From Microcella alkalica (GTDB lineage: Bacteria > Actinomycetota > Actinomycetes > Actinomycetales > Microbacteriaceae), in the NCBI RefSeq assembly GCF_014595885.1, contig NZ_JABUKC010000004.1, positions 124,001 through 188,000 on the forward strand: a stretch of DNA of 64,000 bases, in the 5' to 3' direction. How positions within the stretch are numbered: position 1 is the first letter of the stretch; each line of letters opens with the position of its first letter. The notes beneath the pieces were generated by a model that ran no database searches, had not been told where the DNA came from, and worked only from the letters and a program-made list of their open reading frames with translations. The translations under genes were made by a program, and so were the position numbers. This document shows positions 7,538 through 19,086 of the stretch, in pieces.

Positions 7538-9042
7538 GCCTGCTGCAGGCTGTCGCGCAAGCGCCGCAGGCGGGCGAGCGTCGAGTCGCGGCCGAGGAGC
7601 TCCATCGACTCGAACAGCGGCGGGCTCACGCGGCGACCCGAGACGGCGACGCGCAGCGGCCCGAACGCGACCTTCGGCTTGAGGCCGAGCCCGTCGATGA
7701 GCGCCGTGCGCAGGGCGGCCTCGATGCCCTCCGGCGTGTACTCCTCGAGCCATTCGAGGGCGCCGATGCCGGCCTCGAGCACGGCGACCGCGTCATCGCC
7801 GAGCGAGGCGCGAGCATCCGCCTCGATCTCGAGGTCGTCGTCGGCCGTGAACAGGAAGCCGACCATGCCCGGCACCTCGCCGAGCAGGCCCACGCGCTCC
7901 TGCACGAGCGGGGCGGCCTTCGCCAGCAGCTCCCGCTCCTTCGGGCGGGGAACGTCGTTGAATAGGCCCGCCCCGCTGCAATAGGGGATGCTCCGCTCGA
8001 CGAACTCCTCGAGCGGCAGTCGCCGCACGTGGTCGCCGTTGATGGCCTCGGCCTTCTTCTGGTCGAACCGCGCCGGGTTGGGGTTGACGTCGCGCACGTC
8101 GAAGGCGGCGACGAGCTCGTCGAGCGTGAAGACGTCGCGGTCGTGGCTGAGCGACCAGCCCAGCAGTGACAGGTAGTTGAGCAGGCCCTCGGGGATGAAC
8201 CCGCGGTCGCGGTGGTGGAAGAGGTTCGACTGCGGGTCGCGCTTGCTGAGCTTCCTGTTGCCCTCGCCCATGACGAACGGCAGGTGCCCGAACTGCGGGA
8301 TGGCCTCGGCCACGCCGATGTCGATGAGCGCGTGATACAGCGCGATCTGGCGCGGCGTCGACGACAGCAGATCCTCGCCGCGCAGCACGTGCGTGACGCC
8401 CATGAGCGCATCGTCGACGGGGTTCACGAACGTGTAGAGCGGGGCGCCGTTGGGGCGCACCACGACGAAGTCGACGAAGCTGCCCGCCGGGAAGGTGATG
8501 TCACCGCGCACGAGGTCGGTGAAACTCAGCGCCGTGTCGGGCACGCGCAGGCGCAGCGCCGGCTGGCGGCCCTCGGCGCGGTACGCCTCGCGCTGGGCCT
8601 CGGTGAGCTCGCGCTCGGCGTTGTCGTAGCCCATCTTCGGGTCGCGGCCTGCGGCGATGTTGCGGGCCTCGATCTCCTCCGGCGTGAGGTACGACTCGTA
8701 CAGGTGGCCGGCATCCTTGAGCTTCTGGATGATCTCGGCGTAGATCTCGCCGCGCTGCGACTGGCGGTAGGGCGCCTGCGGGCCGCCGACCTCGACGCCC
8801 TCGTCCCAGTCGATGCCGAGCCACCGCAGCGCGTCGAGCAGCTGGTGGTAGCTCTCCTCGCTGTCGCGCGCCGCGTCGGTGTCCTCGATGCGGAAGATCA
8901 GCTTCCCGCCCGTGTGGCGCGCGTACGCCCAGTTGAACAGGGCGGTGCGCACGAGGCCGACGTGAGGCGTGCCGGTCGGCGAGGGGCAGAAGCGCACGCG
9001 GACATCGCTGCCCGTGGCGGTGGAGAAGGCGGGAGTGGTCAT
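7534..9042 (-). CDS. gltX: Glutamate--tRNA ligase
   Basis: A 502-residue class I aminoacyl-tRNA synthetase. The HIGH-type signature is [10 protein letters not shown] at residues 20-29, and the KMSKS-type loop is [28 protein letters not shown] and the substrate loop [14 protein letters not shown] are characteristic of bacterial GluRS. It charges tRNA-Glu, and possibly tRNA-Gln for amidation, as is usual in actinobacteria. The start ATG 9042 was chosen because the open frame upstream lies across the end of the MFS gene. It is 11 bases downstream of the MFS stop, so both are probably on one transcript. Confidence 0.95.
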   Translation of the reverse strand: MTTPAFSTATGSDVRVRFCPSPTGTPHVGLVRTALFNWAYARHTGGKLIFRIEDTDAARDSEESYHQLLDALRWLGIDWDEGVEVGGPQAPYRQSQRGEIYAEIIQKLKDAGHLYESYLTPEEIEARNIAAGRDPKMGYDNAERELTEAQREAYRAEGRQPALRLRVPDTALSFTDLVRGDITFPAGSFVDFVVVRPNGAPLYTFVNPVDDALMGVTHVLRGEDLLSSTPRQIALYHALIDIGVAEAIPQFGHLPFVMGEGNRKLSKRDPQSNLFHHRDRGFIPEGLLNYLSLLGWSLSHDRDVFTLDELVAAFDVRDVNPNPARFDQKKAEAINGDHVRRLPLEEFVERSIPYCSGAGLFNDVPRPKERELLAKAAPLVQERVGLLGEVPGMVGFLFTADDDLEIEADARASLGDDAVAVLEAGIGALEWLEEYTPEGIEAALRTALIDGLGLKPKVAFGPLRVAVSGRRVSPPLFESMELLGRDSTLARLRRLRDSLQQA

Positions 9043-9053
9043 CGCCTGCGATC

Positions 9054-10334
9054 CTACCGGCGGGGTGCGGCGCCTCCCGCGGCCCGGGGGGTGAGCGCGA
9101 GCAGGGCGACGACGACCGCGACGAGGCCGAGCGTCACGAACGAGAGCCCCGAGTACCCGAGCGCGGCGAGGGTCGGGCCGGCGAGCAGGCCGCCGACGGC
9201 GCCGCTGCCGCTCATGAGCAGGTCGCTGCGGCCCTGGATGACCGGCCGCCGCTCGGGCGCGGTCGACTCGGTGAGCAGCGCGCTGCCGGCGACGGTCGAG
9301 GCGCTCCAGCCGAGGCCGAGCAGGATGAGCCCTGCCACCACGGCCGCCTCGCTCTCGGCGCCGAGCGCGGTGAAGAGCAGGCTCGCCACGAGCAGCGCCT
9401 GCCCGATGAGGATCGTCCACCAGCGCCCGAGCCGGTCGGCGAGGATGCCGAAGACCGGCGAGAGCGCGTACATGCCGGCGATGTGCAGGCTGATCGTGAA
9501 CCCGACGATCACGAGGCTCGCGCCGTGATCGGTGAGGTGCACGGGCGTCATCGCCATGACGCTCACCATCGTCGCGTGGCTGAGGGCGAGCGCGACGAGC
9601 GCGAGGCGGATGCCCGCGCGGTCGCTGCGCGCCGCCTCGGCCACCGACTCCCCCGCCTCGGCCGCTGCCGCCGCGGCATCACGGGCGAGCTGCAGCGCCA
9701 GCCGCAGCGGGTCAGGGCGCAGCGCCACGAGGTAGAGGGTCGCCGCCGCGACCTGCGCGATGACGGTGAACAGGAACGGGCCGGAGAGCGGTGGCAGCCC
9801 GATGGCCGCCCCGAGGGTCTCGCCGGGGCCGATGAGGTTGGGGCCGCTCACGGCGCCGACGGTCGTCGCCCAGACGACGAGCGAGAGGTCGCGGCCGCGC
9901 GTCGCGGGCGCGGCGAGGTCGGAGGCGGCGAAGCGCGACTGGAGGTTCACGGCCGTGCCGACGCCGATGAGCATGATGCCGACGAGCAGCAGCGGGAAGC
10001 TCGGCAGCCCCGCGGCGACGATCGAGAGCACCGCACCGGTCGCGGCGGTCAGGGCGCCCGTCGCGAGGGCGGTCGCGCGCCCGGCCCGGCCGGCGAGCCG
10101 CGCGAGCGGGATGGCGGCGAGCGCGGCGCCGAGGGTCGCCATCGTGGCGGCGAGGCCGCTGTAGGCGGGCGAGCCCGAGACCTCGGCGGCGAGGATGGCG
10201 CCGATGCTGAGGGTCGAGCCCATGCCGAGGCCGGCGAGCACCTGCCCCGCCATGAGGGTCGAGCGCACGCGGCGCTGCACGCGAGCAACGTCGACCGCCG
10301 CGACCGTCGCCGGGGCCGGAGGGGCGGAGCTCAT
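9054..10334 (-). CDS. MFS transporter
   Basis: A 426-residue major facilitator protein with about twelve hydrophobic segments and a hydrophilic loop in the middle (about residues 195-225, Ala/Glu-rich). The N-terminal half has [26 protein letters not shown], the usual loop 2-3 region, and the second half repeats it as [11 protein letters not shown]. Substrate is unknown; such proteins in actinobacteria often export small molecules. ATG 10334 follows CATGAT by six bases. It sits between the fumarylacetoacetase-family gene and gltX, all on the same strand with short gaps. Confidence 0.85.
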   Translation of the reverse strand: MSSAPPAPATVAAVDVARVQRRVRSTLMAGQVLAGLGMGSTLSIGAILAAEVSGSPAYSGLAATMATLGAALAAIPLARLAGRAGRATALATGALTAATGAVLSIVAAGLPSFPLLLVGIMLIGVGTAVNLQSRFAASDLAAPATRGRDLSLVVWATTVGAVSGPNLIGPGETLGAAIGLPPLSGPFLFTVIAQVAAATLYLVALRPDPLRLALQLARDAAAAAAEAGESVAEAARSDRAGIRLALVALALSHATMVSVMAMTPVHLTDHGASLVIVGFTISLHIAGMYALSPVFGILADRLGRWWTILIGQALLVASLLFTALGAESEAAVVAGLILLGLGWSASTVAGSALLTESTAPERRPVIQGRSDLLMSGSGAVGGLLAGPTLAALGYSGLSFVTLGLVAVVVALLALTPRAAGGAAPRR

Positions 10335-10399
10335 GGCTCCATCATGCTCCTGCCGAGCATCCGCCGCGTGCACGACGGTCGCGAGCGCGACCGCGCGAA

Positions 10400-11179
10400 T
10401 CAGAAGTCTCGGTCGTCGCGGTTCTTCGCCGGGTTGCTGAGCGTGCCGAGGCCCTCGATCGTGATGTCGACCGTCTGGCCGTCGACAAAGCCGCCGAGGC
10501 CGTCAGGCGTGCCGGTGAGGATGAGGTCGCCGGGCAGCAGGGTCCACACGTCGCTGATGAACTCGATCAGCTCAGGGATCTTGTGCAGCAGGTCGGCCGT
10601 GTTGCCCTTGCGCCGCAGCTCACCGTCGACGAAGGTCTCGATCTCGAGGTTCGTCGGGTCGATCTCGGTGTCGATGTAGGGGCCGATCGGGCAGAACGTG
10701 TCGTAGCCCTTCGCGCGCGCCCACTGGCCGTCGGCGAACATGACGTCGCGCGCCGAGACGTCGTTGGCGATCGTGAAGCCGAACACGACGTCGCGCCAGT
10801 TCTCGGCCTTGACGCGCTTGGCGACCGAGCCGATGACGATCGCGAGCTCGCCCTCGTGCACGATGCGGCCGTCGACCGGCGGGATGACGATGGCGTCGCC
10901 CGGGCCGACGACGGCGGTGTTGGGCTTGAGGAAGATGAGCGGGTTCGGCAGGGCGTCGTGCCCCATCTCCTTGGCGTGGGCGGCGTAGTTCATGCCGACG
11001 CAGACGACCTTCGAGCGCGGGATGACCGGCGCCAGGATCTTCGCGTCCTTCAGCGGCACCCGCTCGCCGGTCGTGTCGTAGCCGTGGTACATCGGGTCGC
11101 CCGAGAGCACGACGAGCTCGTCGTCGTCGACGATGCCGTAGCGGGGCGTTCCGTCGGTGCTGAAGCGCGCGATCTTCAC
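10400..11179 (-). CDS. Fumarylacetoacetate hydrolase family protein
   Basis: A 259-residue FAH-fold enzyme. The metal site is formed by the HEGELAIVIG region, the later FTIANDVSARD and the basic lysine of KGYDTFCPIGPY; LTGTPDGLGGF is the family C-terminal signature. Related enzymes are hydrolases or decarboxylases of acylpyruvates and 2-oxoacids such as oxaloacetate. The exact substrate cannot be fixed. The start is GTG 11179, six bases after TAGGCT (11191-11186), so the transcript is probably leaderless and this gene heads the unit with the MFS gene and gltX. Confidence 0.88.
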   Translation of the reverse strand: MKIARFSTDGTPRYGIVDDDELVVLSGDPMYHGYDTTGERVPLKDAKILAPVIPRSKVVCVGMNYAAHAKEMGHDALPNPLIFLKPNTAVVGPGDAIVIPPVDGRIVHEGELAIVIGSVAKRVKAENWRDVVFGFTIANDVSARDVMFADGQWARAKGYDTFCPIGPYIDTEIDPTNLEIETFVDGELRRKGNTADLLHKIPELIEFISDVWTLLPGDLILTGTPDGLGGFVDGQTVDITIEGLGTLSNPAKNRDDRDF

Positions 11180-11275
11180 CGTGCGAGCCTACCTTCTGTT
11201 CAGTCCTGCTTCATGCGTTCGCATCGAGTGCCCGCGGCCGCGAGCGGTCGCCGGCGCGAGACCGCGGGCGGATGC

Positions 11276-11782
11276 TCAGGCGGGGGTGACGACGTACGTC
11301 GCCGTGACCTCGCCCTGAGCATCCGTCGCGACCGAGAGGTCGACGCGGTACGAGCCCGACGTGAAGGCGCCGTACCCGCTGGCGTCGTCGCTCGAGACCC
11401 CGCTGCCGGCGAAGCCCGCCGCCTCGAGGGCGGCCGCCGCCTCGTCGAACTGCGCGGCGCTCGACAGGCGCGTGCGCACGACCCAGCCCGAGCCCTCGGG
11501 GCCCGCTCCCCCGCCGAGCACCTCGCCCGTGAGCGGCACCTCGCTCGGGAAGCTCGAGGGCGCCTCGCCGTCGGTCGTCAGCTCGACGCCGCCGAGCACG
11601 TCGTCGACGAGCCCGCGGATCGACTCGTCGATGCCCGAGGTGATCTGCTCGACGCCCTGGTCGACGAGCCCCTCGACGATGTTGTCGATCGGGGTGCCCG
11701 TCGCGCAGCCGCTCGCGCCGAGCGCGAGGGCGCCCGCGAGCGCGGCGGCGGCCAGTCGAGCGGTGCGGGGGCGACGGGTCAT
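11276..11782 (-). CDS. Putative lipoprotein of unknown function
   Basis: A 168-residue product with an Arg-rich N-terminus, a hydrophobic stretch and the lipobox-like LGASGC, predicting lipidation on a Cys near residue 26 and anchoring outside the membrane. The mature part starts with an acidic helical segment (PIDNIVEGLVDQGVEQITSG) and ends with a beta-rich domain. I do not recognise a family. It lies 14 bases downstream of typA, so it is read from that transcript. No leaderless box is visible before its ATG; GGAGG provides the ribosome site. Confidence 0.65.
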   Translation of the reverse strand: MTRRPRTARLAAAALAGALALGASGCATGTPIDNIVEGLVDQGVEQITSGIDESIRGLVDDVLGGVELTTDGEAPSSFPSEVPLTGEVLGGGAGPEGSGWVVRTRLSSAAQFDEAAAALEAAGFAGSGVSSDDASGYGAFTSGSYRVDLSVATDAQGEVTATYVVTPA

Positions 11783-11796
11783 GAGTCCTCCTGGGG

Positions 11797-13704
<1,908 letters not shown>

Positions 13705-13842
13705 AAACAGAAGCCTTCGTTCGGGGAGGAGTGGTGGCTCAGGCACGACAGAGAGGGCCGAGCAGCGCGACCAGTCTACCGGGCGCCCTGCGGCGGCCCG
13801 TCGGTCGGCCTGCTCGGCCCCCTGCGTGCGTTCGTGATGGTG

Positions 13843-13872
13843 GCGGATGCCCGGCGCGCGCCGAGCATCCGC
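13843..13872. repeat. Inverted GCGGATGC/GCATCCGC pair
   Basis: The arms GCGGATGC (13843-13850) and GCATCCGC (13865-13872) are perfect reverse complements separated by 14 GC-rich bases, seven bases past the end of the ABC ATPase gene. It could act as its terminator, although no T run follows. A similar inverted pair of the GGATGC word flanks the end of the ppx-like gene (4611 and 4634). Confidence 0.45.
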
Positions 13873-13879
13873 TCATGCC

Positions 13880-15553
13880 CTACAGCCCTGCCCGCCGGCT
13901 CTCGCGACGCTCGCGCTGCGCGATCGGGTCGGGCAGCGGCACGGCCGCGATGAGGCGCTGCGTGTACGCCTCCTTCGGGCTGCGCAGGATCTCGTCGCGC
14001 GTGCCCTGCTCGACCAGGCGCCCGCGGTGCATGACGGCGATGCGGTGCGCGAGCATGTCGACGACGGCGAGGTCGTGGCTGATGAACAGGCACGCGAACT
14101 GCAGCTTCTGCTGCAGCTCCTGCAGCAGGTCGAGGAACCGGGCCTGCACCGAGACGTCGAGCGCGCTCGTCGGCTCGTCTGCGATGAGCAGCTCGGGCGC
14201 GAGCGAGAGGGCGCGGGCGATGCCGACGCGCTGGCGCTGACCGCCGGAGAGCTCGTGCGGGTAGCGGTTGCGGTAGCTCGTGGGCAGCTCGACCGAGGTC
14301 AGCAGCTCCTGCACGCGCTTGTCGAGCTCCTTGCCCTCCGCCTCGCCCGCGAGCAGCAGCGGCTCGCCGATGGACTCGCCGATGGGCATGCGGGGGTTGA
14401 GGCTCGAGCCCGGATCCTGGAAGACGATGCCGGCCTTCCGGCGCAGCGCCTTGAGCTCCTTCGTCGTGCCGGCCGAGATGTCGATGCCGGCCGAGATGAG
14501 CGTGCCGCTCTTGATTGGCAGCAGACCGACCGCGGCGCGGCCCAGCGTGGTCTTGCCGGAGCCCGACTCGCCCACGAGGCCGACGATCTCGCCCGGGTAG
14601 ACGTCGAGGTTGATCTCGTCCGCGGCGCGGAAAGCCGGCACCCGACCGCGCTTGGGGTACTCGATCGCGACGTCCTGGAACGACAGCACGGGCGTCGCGG
14701 CCGTCGACGGCGCGGGGCGCGCGTCGCCCGCCTCGCTGACCTCGAGGCCAAGGTGCGGCACCGAGGCGAGCAGCGACTGCGTGTACGGATGCTGCGGGCG
14801 CTGGAAGATGTCGAGCGCCGCTCCCTGCTCCACGGCCTCGCCGTTCTTCATCACCATGATCGAATCGGCGAGGTCGGCGACCACGCCCATGTCGTGCGTG
14901 ATGAGCACGATCGCGGAGTCGAGGCGCGTGCGCAGGCTGCGCAGCAGCTCGAGGATCTCGGCCTGCACGGTGACGTCGAGCGCCGTCGTCGGCTCGTCGG
15001 CGATGAGCAGCACTGGGTCGCACGAGATCGACTGGGCGATCATGGCGCGCTGGCGCTGGCCGCCGGAGAGCTGGTGCGGGTACTTGTTGAAGGCTGTCGC
15101 CGGGTCGGGCATCTCGACCTTCTCGAGCAGCTCGATCGCGCGCTCCTTCGCCTGCTTCGGCGTCATGTCGAAGTGCGTGCGCAGCGTCTCGACCATCTGG
15201 AACCCGATCGTGTACACGGGGTTCAGCGCCGTCATGGGCTCCTGGAAGATGACGGCGATCTGGTTGCCGCGCACCTTGCGCAGCTCGCGGTTGTCGAGGT
15301 TCGCGATCTCGCGGCCGAGCAGCTTGATCGAACCCGTGATGCGCGCGGTCGGCGGCAGGAGGCCGAGCAGCGCCATCGAGCTCGAGCTCTTGCCGGAGCC
15401 GGACTCGCCGACGATCGCGAGCACCTCGCCGCGCTTGACGCGGTAGTCGAGGCCGACCGCGGCCGGGTAGTACTCGCCGTCGACCCAGAAGTCCACGCCG
15501 AGGTTCTCGACCTCGAGCACGGTCTCGACAGCGGTGGGGGTGGTGGTGCTCAC
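13880..15553 (-). CDS. Peptide ABC transporter, fused double ATPase (DppD-DppF type)
   Basis: A 557-residue protein made of two nucleotide-binding domains. Domain 1 (about 10-265) has Walker A GESGSGKSS, signature LSGGQRQR and Walker B LLIADEPTTALDVT; domain 2 (about 290-545) has GESGSGKTT, LSGGQRQRVGIARAL and LLIADEPTSALDVS. Each is followed by the oligopeptide-family C-terminal extension with PQHPYTQSLL-like and KEAYTQRLI segments. It energises the permeases encoded at 16233-18952. The start is GTG 15553 with AAGGA upstream. An antisense gene separates it from the rest of the operon, so it needs its own promoter or read-through. Confidence 0.92.
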   Translation of the reverse strand: MSTTTPTAVETVLEVENLGVDFWVDGEYYPAAVGLDYRVKRGEVLAIVGESGSGKSSSSMALLGLLPPTARITGSIKLLGREIANLDNRELRKVRGNQIAVIFQEPMTALNPVYTIGFQMVETLRTHFDMTPKQAKERAIELLEKVEMPDPATAFNKYPHQLSGGQRQRAMIAQSISCDPVLLIADEPTTALDVTVQAEILELLRSLRTRLDSAIVLITHDMGVVADLADSIMVMKNGEAVEQGAALDIFQRPQHPYTQSLLASVPHLGLEVSEAGDARPAPSTAATPVLSFQDVAIEYPKRGRVPAFRAADEINLDVYPGEIVGLVGESGSGKTTLGRAAVGLLPIKSGTLISAGIDISAGTTKELKALRRKAGIVFQDPGSSLNPRMPIGESIGEPLLLAGEAEGKELDKRVQELLTSVELPTSYRNRYPHELSGGQRQRVGIARALSLAPELLIADEPTSALDVSVQARFLDLLQELQQKLQFACLFISHDLAVVDMLAHRIAVMHRGRLVEQGTRDEILRSPKEAYTQRLIAAVPLPDPIAQRERRESRRAGL

Positions 15554-15603
15554 GGGAGGTCCTTCCCTGCGTTCGGCATGCGGCGGTCTGCGAAGCTGGC
15601 AGC

Positions 15604-16209
15604 ATGCGCTTCCAGCCGGCTGTCTTCCGTCCGCTGTTCGGCCGCGTGCTGACCGTCGTCATGACGGTGCTCGCCGCGGCGGGTCTGATGGGGTTCGTCG
15701 TCACGGGCGACCTCGAGGGCCTCGTGCGCTACGGCTGGTGGCTGGGCCTCATGGCCTACGGCACCGCCGTGCTGTTCTGGCTGCCGCGCGTCGACGTGCG
15801 CGAGGAGGCCGTCGTCGTGCGGAACCCCTTCGTGACGTGGGAGCTGCCCTGGACGGGCATCCAGCTCATCGACACGAAGTGGGCGCTCACCCTGCGGGCG
15901 GGCGGCCGTCGCATCGAGGCCTGGGCGGCGCCGGCCGGCAGCCGCTGGACCCCGATGACGCTCGGTCGCGACGACCTGCGCGTGAGCGAGTCGGCCCACG
16001 TTGCCGGCTCGATCCGCCCCGGCGATGCGCTCAACACCGACAGCGGCGCCGCGGCGAACGTGATCCGCCGCCACTGGGAGCAGCTGCGCGACGACGGCCT
16101 GCTGCGCCCCGAGGCGCCCGAGGCGCAGCCCCGGCGCACGCTGCACGTCGTGGAGCTCTCGGTGCTCGGCGGCCTCGTGGCGCTGTGCGCCGCGAGCCTC
16201 GTGCTCTGA
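15604..16209 (+). CDS. PH-domain-like membrane protein, unknown function
   Basis: A 201-residue protein with two N-terminal membrane helices (about 12-33 and 42-60), a beta-rich soluble part resembling bacterial PH domains (VDVREEAVVVRNPFVTWELPWTGIQLID, typical of short membrane-anchored PH proteins of actinobacteria) and a third helix at the C-terminus. No function is known for this family. It is unusual in position: it lies antisense between dppC-like and dppDF-like genes that otherwise form one operon. ATG 15604 is six bases after GAAGCT, a weak match to the leaderless pattern. Confidence 0.65.
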   Translation: MRFQPAVFRPLFGRVLTVVMTVLAAAGLMGFVVTGDLEGLVRYGWWLGLMAYGTAVLFWLPRVDVREEAVVVRNPFVTWELPWTGIQLIDTKWALTLRAGGRRIEAWAAPAGSRWTPMTLGRDDLRVSESAHVAGSIRPGDALNTDSGAAANVIRRHWEQLRDDGLLRPEAPEAQPRRTLHVVELSVLGGLVALCAASLVL

Positions 16210-16232
16210 GGCGGCTCGAGCGAGCTCGAGCA

Positions 16233-17429
16233 TCAGGCGTCACCTCGTGAGCCGTGCGTCGGCCGGTCGTCCTCGCGCCGGTCGGGCGCCCCTCCCGGCG
16301 TGACGTCGCCGTCGACCTGCGTGTCACCGCCGCGCGTGCCCACGAGTACCTCGGCACGAGCGAGGTCATTGCGGTTCGCCGTGGCCCTCGCGAGCGCGCG
16401 GGCGCTGGGCAGGCGCTTCTGGCGCGGGTCGAACGCGTCGCGCAGACCGTCGCCGATGAAGTTGATGCACAGCGCGATCGCGATGATGAACACGCCGGGC
16501 CACCAGAACAGCCACGGGCGCGTGGCGAAGGCGGCCTGGTTGTCGCTGATGATCTTGCCGAGCGAGGTGTCGGGCGACTGCACGCCGAACCCGAGGAAGC
16601 TCAGGGCCGTCTCGAGCAGGATCGCCGCGGCCATGAGCAGCGTCGCGTTGACGATGATGACGCCGATCGCGTTCGGAAGGACGTGCTTGAAGATGATGCG
16701 GCGGTTGCTCGCACCGGCGACGCGCGCGGCGTCGACGAACTCGCGCTCGCGCAGGCTCAGCACCTCGGCGCGCACGAGGCGCGCGAGACCCGTCCAGGCG
16801 AAGAGACCGAGCACGATGGCGAGGGCGAGCGCACCCTGGTTGCCCACGGCCTTGCCGACGACGGCGCCGACGACGATCACGGGGATCGTGATGATGATGT
16901 CGGTGAAGCGCATGAGCACCGAGTCGCGCCAGCCGCGGAAGAAGCCCGAGACCGCGCCGATGACCGTGCCGATCGAGACGGCGATGACGCCGACGACGAC
17001 CATGATGACGATCGACTGCTGCGTGCCGCGCATGACGACCGCGAAGATGTCGCGACCGACCTCGTCCTGACCGAAGGGGTGATCGCCGAAGCGGATGCCC
17101 TCGCCGCCGAGGAACTCGGGCACGAGGCTGAGCGTCGGCGCGCCGCCGTTCTGCGGGTCGGGGATCTGCGTCCAGTTCCACTGCCACCAGCCCGGCGTGC
17201 GCACGTCGATGCCGAAGAAGCTGAAGCTCAGGCCGACCGACGAGAACGCCGTGATGATGATGAAGGCCAGGACGACCATGGAGACGAGGGCGCCGCGGTG
17301 GCGGAAGAACCGCCGGCGGACGATCTGCCCCTGGCTGAGGCCCTCGACCTCCTTCAGCTCGAGGTTGTTCTCGGCGTCGGTCACGCTGCCAGGCGTGTGA
17401 TCCGGCTCGAAGGTGGGGTTGTTCGTCAT
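16233..17429 (-). CDS. Peptide ABC transporter permease, DppC type
   Basis: A 398-residue inner-membrane permease with six membrane segments. The family cytoplasmic EAA loop is EFVDAARVAGASNRRIIFKHVLPN. A long N-terminal cytoplasmic tail (about 45 residues) and an external insert after the first helix (FFGIDVRTPGWWQWNW and following, about 60 residues) are larger than usual. The C-terminus has a hydrophilic extension of about 45 residues. ATG 17429 overlaps the dppB-like stop by one base (TGATG), so translation is coupled. A GCTCGAGC-rich palindrome at 16214-16231 lies at the convergent end with the PH-like gene. Confidence 0.9.
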   Translation of the reverse strand: MTNNPTFEPDHTPGSVTDAENNLELKEVEGLSQGQIVRRRFFRHRGALVSMVVLAFIIITAFSSVGLSFSFFGIDVRTPGWWQWNWTQIPDPQNGGAPTLSLVPEFLGGEGIRFGDHPFGQDEVGRDIFAVVMRGTQQSIVIMVVVGVIAVSIGTVIGAVSGFFRGWRDSVLMRFTDIIITIPVIVVGAVVGKAVGNQGALALAIVLGLFAWTGLARLVRAEVLSLREREFVDAARVAGASNRRIIFKHVLPNAIGVIIVNATLLMAAAILLETALSFLGFGVQSPDTSLGKIISDNQAAFATRPWLFWWPGVFIIAIALCINFIGDGLRDAFDPRQKRLPSARALARATANRNDLARAEVLVGTRGGDTQVDGDVTPGGAPDRREDDRPTHGSRGDA

Positions 17430-18952
17430 CAGTTCACTCGGATTCGCGGGTCGAGGGCGGCGTAGACGAGGTCGGCGATCAGGTTGAAGAGGATCGCGAG
17501 CCCGCCGACGACGACGAAGAAGGCCATGACGGGGTTGGGGTCGACGTCTTCCAGACCGTTCTGGAACAGCTGCCCCATGCCGGTCCAGCCGAAGACGCGC
17601 TCGGTGATGACCGCGCCGCCGACGATGCCGCCGATGTCGAACGCGACGATCGTCGCGATCGGGATGAGGGCGTTGCGGAAGGCGTGGCGGACCACGACCG
17701 TGCGCTCGGAGAGGCCCTTGGCCCGCGCCGTGCGGATGTAGTCCTGGTTGAGCACCTCGAGCAGGCTCGCGCGCGAGTAGCGCGTGTAGGTCGCGAACGA
17801 GATGAGGATCAGCGCGAGGGTCGGCAGCAGCAGGTGCGTGTAGATGTCGACGCCCTCGACCCACAGCGAGCCCTCGAGGTTCGGGGTCGATGCGCCAATG
17901 GTCGCGATCGGGCGACCGCGGATGCGCCCCGAGCTCGCGTAGTCGTCCCACACCATCATGAAGCGGTCGAGTGCGATGACGAACGCCGTGGTGATGCCGG
18001 TGAAGATCGCGACGCGGATGACCGGGCCGCGGTCGACGCCGCCGGCGAACCAGCCGATGGCGCCGCTCACGATGGCGGTGAGCACGGCGAGCCCCAGCAG
18101 CATCCACCACTCGGTCACGTAGAACGACAGGCTGAACTGGAAGGGGTAGTAGAGCGCGATGCCGAGGCCCGCGACGATGAGGGCCGCGATGAGCGCGCGA
18201 CGGTTCTTGAGCCCGGTGATGAGCGCCGTGAACCCGAAGGCCGCGCCGATGCCCATGATCGCGACGCCGCCGATCGTGAGCGCCGGGTAGCTGAACCAGT
18301 TGGTGAGGTTCATCACCGTCAGGATGCCGGCGGTCGCGGCGAGCGCGATCGCGAAGGTGATGGCCTTGCGCTTGGTCGACCCCGGGATGATCGAGGCCCA
18401 CAGCGCACCGGAGACCAGGGCGATGATGGCGACGGCGACGAGCGGCAGCTGCGACTGGGATTGCAGGAAGTCGTTGAACCCGATGGCCACGAACTGCTTC
18501 AGCAGCACGGCGACCCAGAAGATCGGGAGGGAGAAGAACAGGAACGACACGAACGTGACCGAGTAGTCGTAGCCCGAGTACTGACGCAGGGCCGTCGTGA
18601 TGCCGACGATCAGACCGAGAAAGATCGCGACGATCGTCGAGATGGTCACGAGCTGGAGGGTCGAGCCGAGCGCCTGCTCGAGCAGCGCGTTGACGCTGCG
18701 CCCCTCGATGGTGACGCCGAAGTCGCCGCGCAGGAGCGCGCCGAACCAGATGAAGTACCGCAGCGGCGGCGGCACGTCGAGATTGAGCAGTCGCGTGCGC
18801 GACTCGATGAGCTGCTCCTTGTTGGGAGCCGTGCTCTGACGGAGTTCCTCGAGGGGGTCACCCGACAGCGCCACGAGGTTGTACATGAGGTACGTCGCGG
18901 CGAGGAGGACGAAGACGGAGGCGATGAGTCGCCGAATAACGAATGTGGCCAT
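17429..18952 (-). CDS. Peptide ABC transporter permease, DppB type, with extra membrane segments
   Basis: A 507-residue permease; family members are usually 300-350. Residues 1-165 match DppB: an N-terminal helix, LLRGDFGVTIEGRSV and SLPIFWVAVLLKQF. Residues 370-507 resume the fold with the EAA loop RTARAKGLSER (about 408-418). Between them, about residues 165-365, lie six further hydrophobic stretches and a loop that the family does not normally have. The frame is uninterrupted and base composition does not change visibly. ATG 18952 is used because it gives the typical MATFVIRRL opening. It forms the transmembrane channel together with the DppC-type protein. Confidence 0.9.
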   Translation of the reverse strand: MATFVIRRLIASVFVLLAATYLMYNLVALSGDPLEELRQSTAPNKEQLIESRTRLLNLDVPPPLRYFIWFGALLRGDFGVTIEGRSVNALLEQALGSTLQLVTISTIVAIFLGLIVGITTALRQYSGYDYSVTFVSFLFFSLPIFWVAVLLKQFVAIGFNDFLQSQSQLPLVAVAIIALVSGALWASIIPGSTKRKAITFAIALAATAGILTVMNLTNWFSYPALTIGGVAIMGIGAAFGFTALITGLKNRRALIAALIVAGLGIALYYPFQFSLSFYVTEWWMLLGLAVLTAIVSGAIGWFAGGVDRGPVIRVAIFTGITTAFVIALDRFMMVWDDYASSGRIRGRPIATIGASTPNLEGSLWVEGVDIYTHLLLPTLALILISFATYTRYSRASLLEVLNQDYIRTARAKGLSERTVVVRHAFRNALIPIATIVAFDIGGIVGGAVITERVFGWTGMGQLFQNGLEDVDPNPVMAFFVVVGGLAILFNLIADLVYAALDPRIRVN

Positions 18953-18990
18953 CGGAAATGGCACCCTACCTAACTGAAGATCTGGACGCA

Positions 18991-19047
18991 CTCAGCGGTG
19001 GGGCGCTGGAGCCGCTGTGCGGCGGCTCCAGCGCCCCGGGTGCTGAG
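18991..19047 (-). terminator. Strong intra-operon hairpin between binding protein and permeases
   Basis: A perfect 16-bp stem (19000-19015 with 19022-19037, GGGGCGCTGGAGCCGC and its complement) around a 6-base loop, extended by CTCAGC/GCTGAG at 18991-18996 and 19042-19047. It lies in the 134-base gap between the solute-binding gene and dppB-like gene. Such hairpins commonly end most transcripts or protect the 3' end, giving excess binding protein over permeases. No T run follows. Confidence 0.65.
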
Positions 19048-19086
19048 TCAGCTGACTGACGTGATCAGCCCGAGAGAGCCTCGGAC

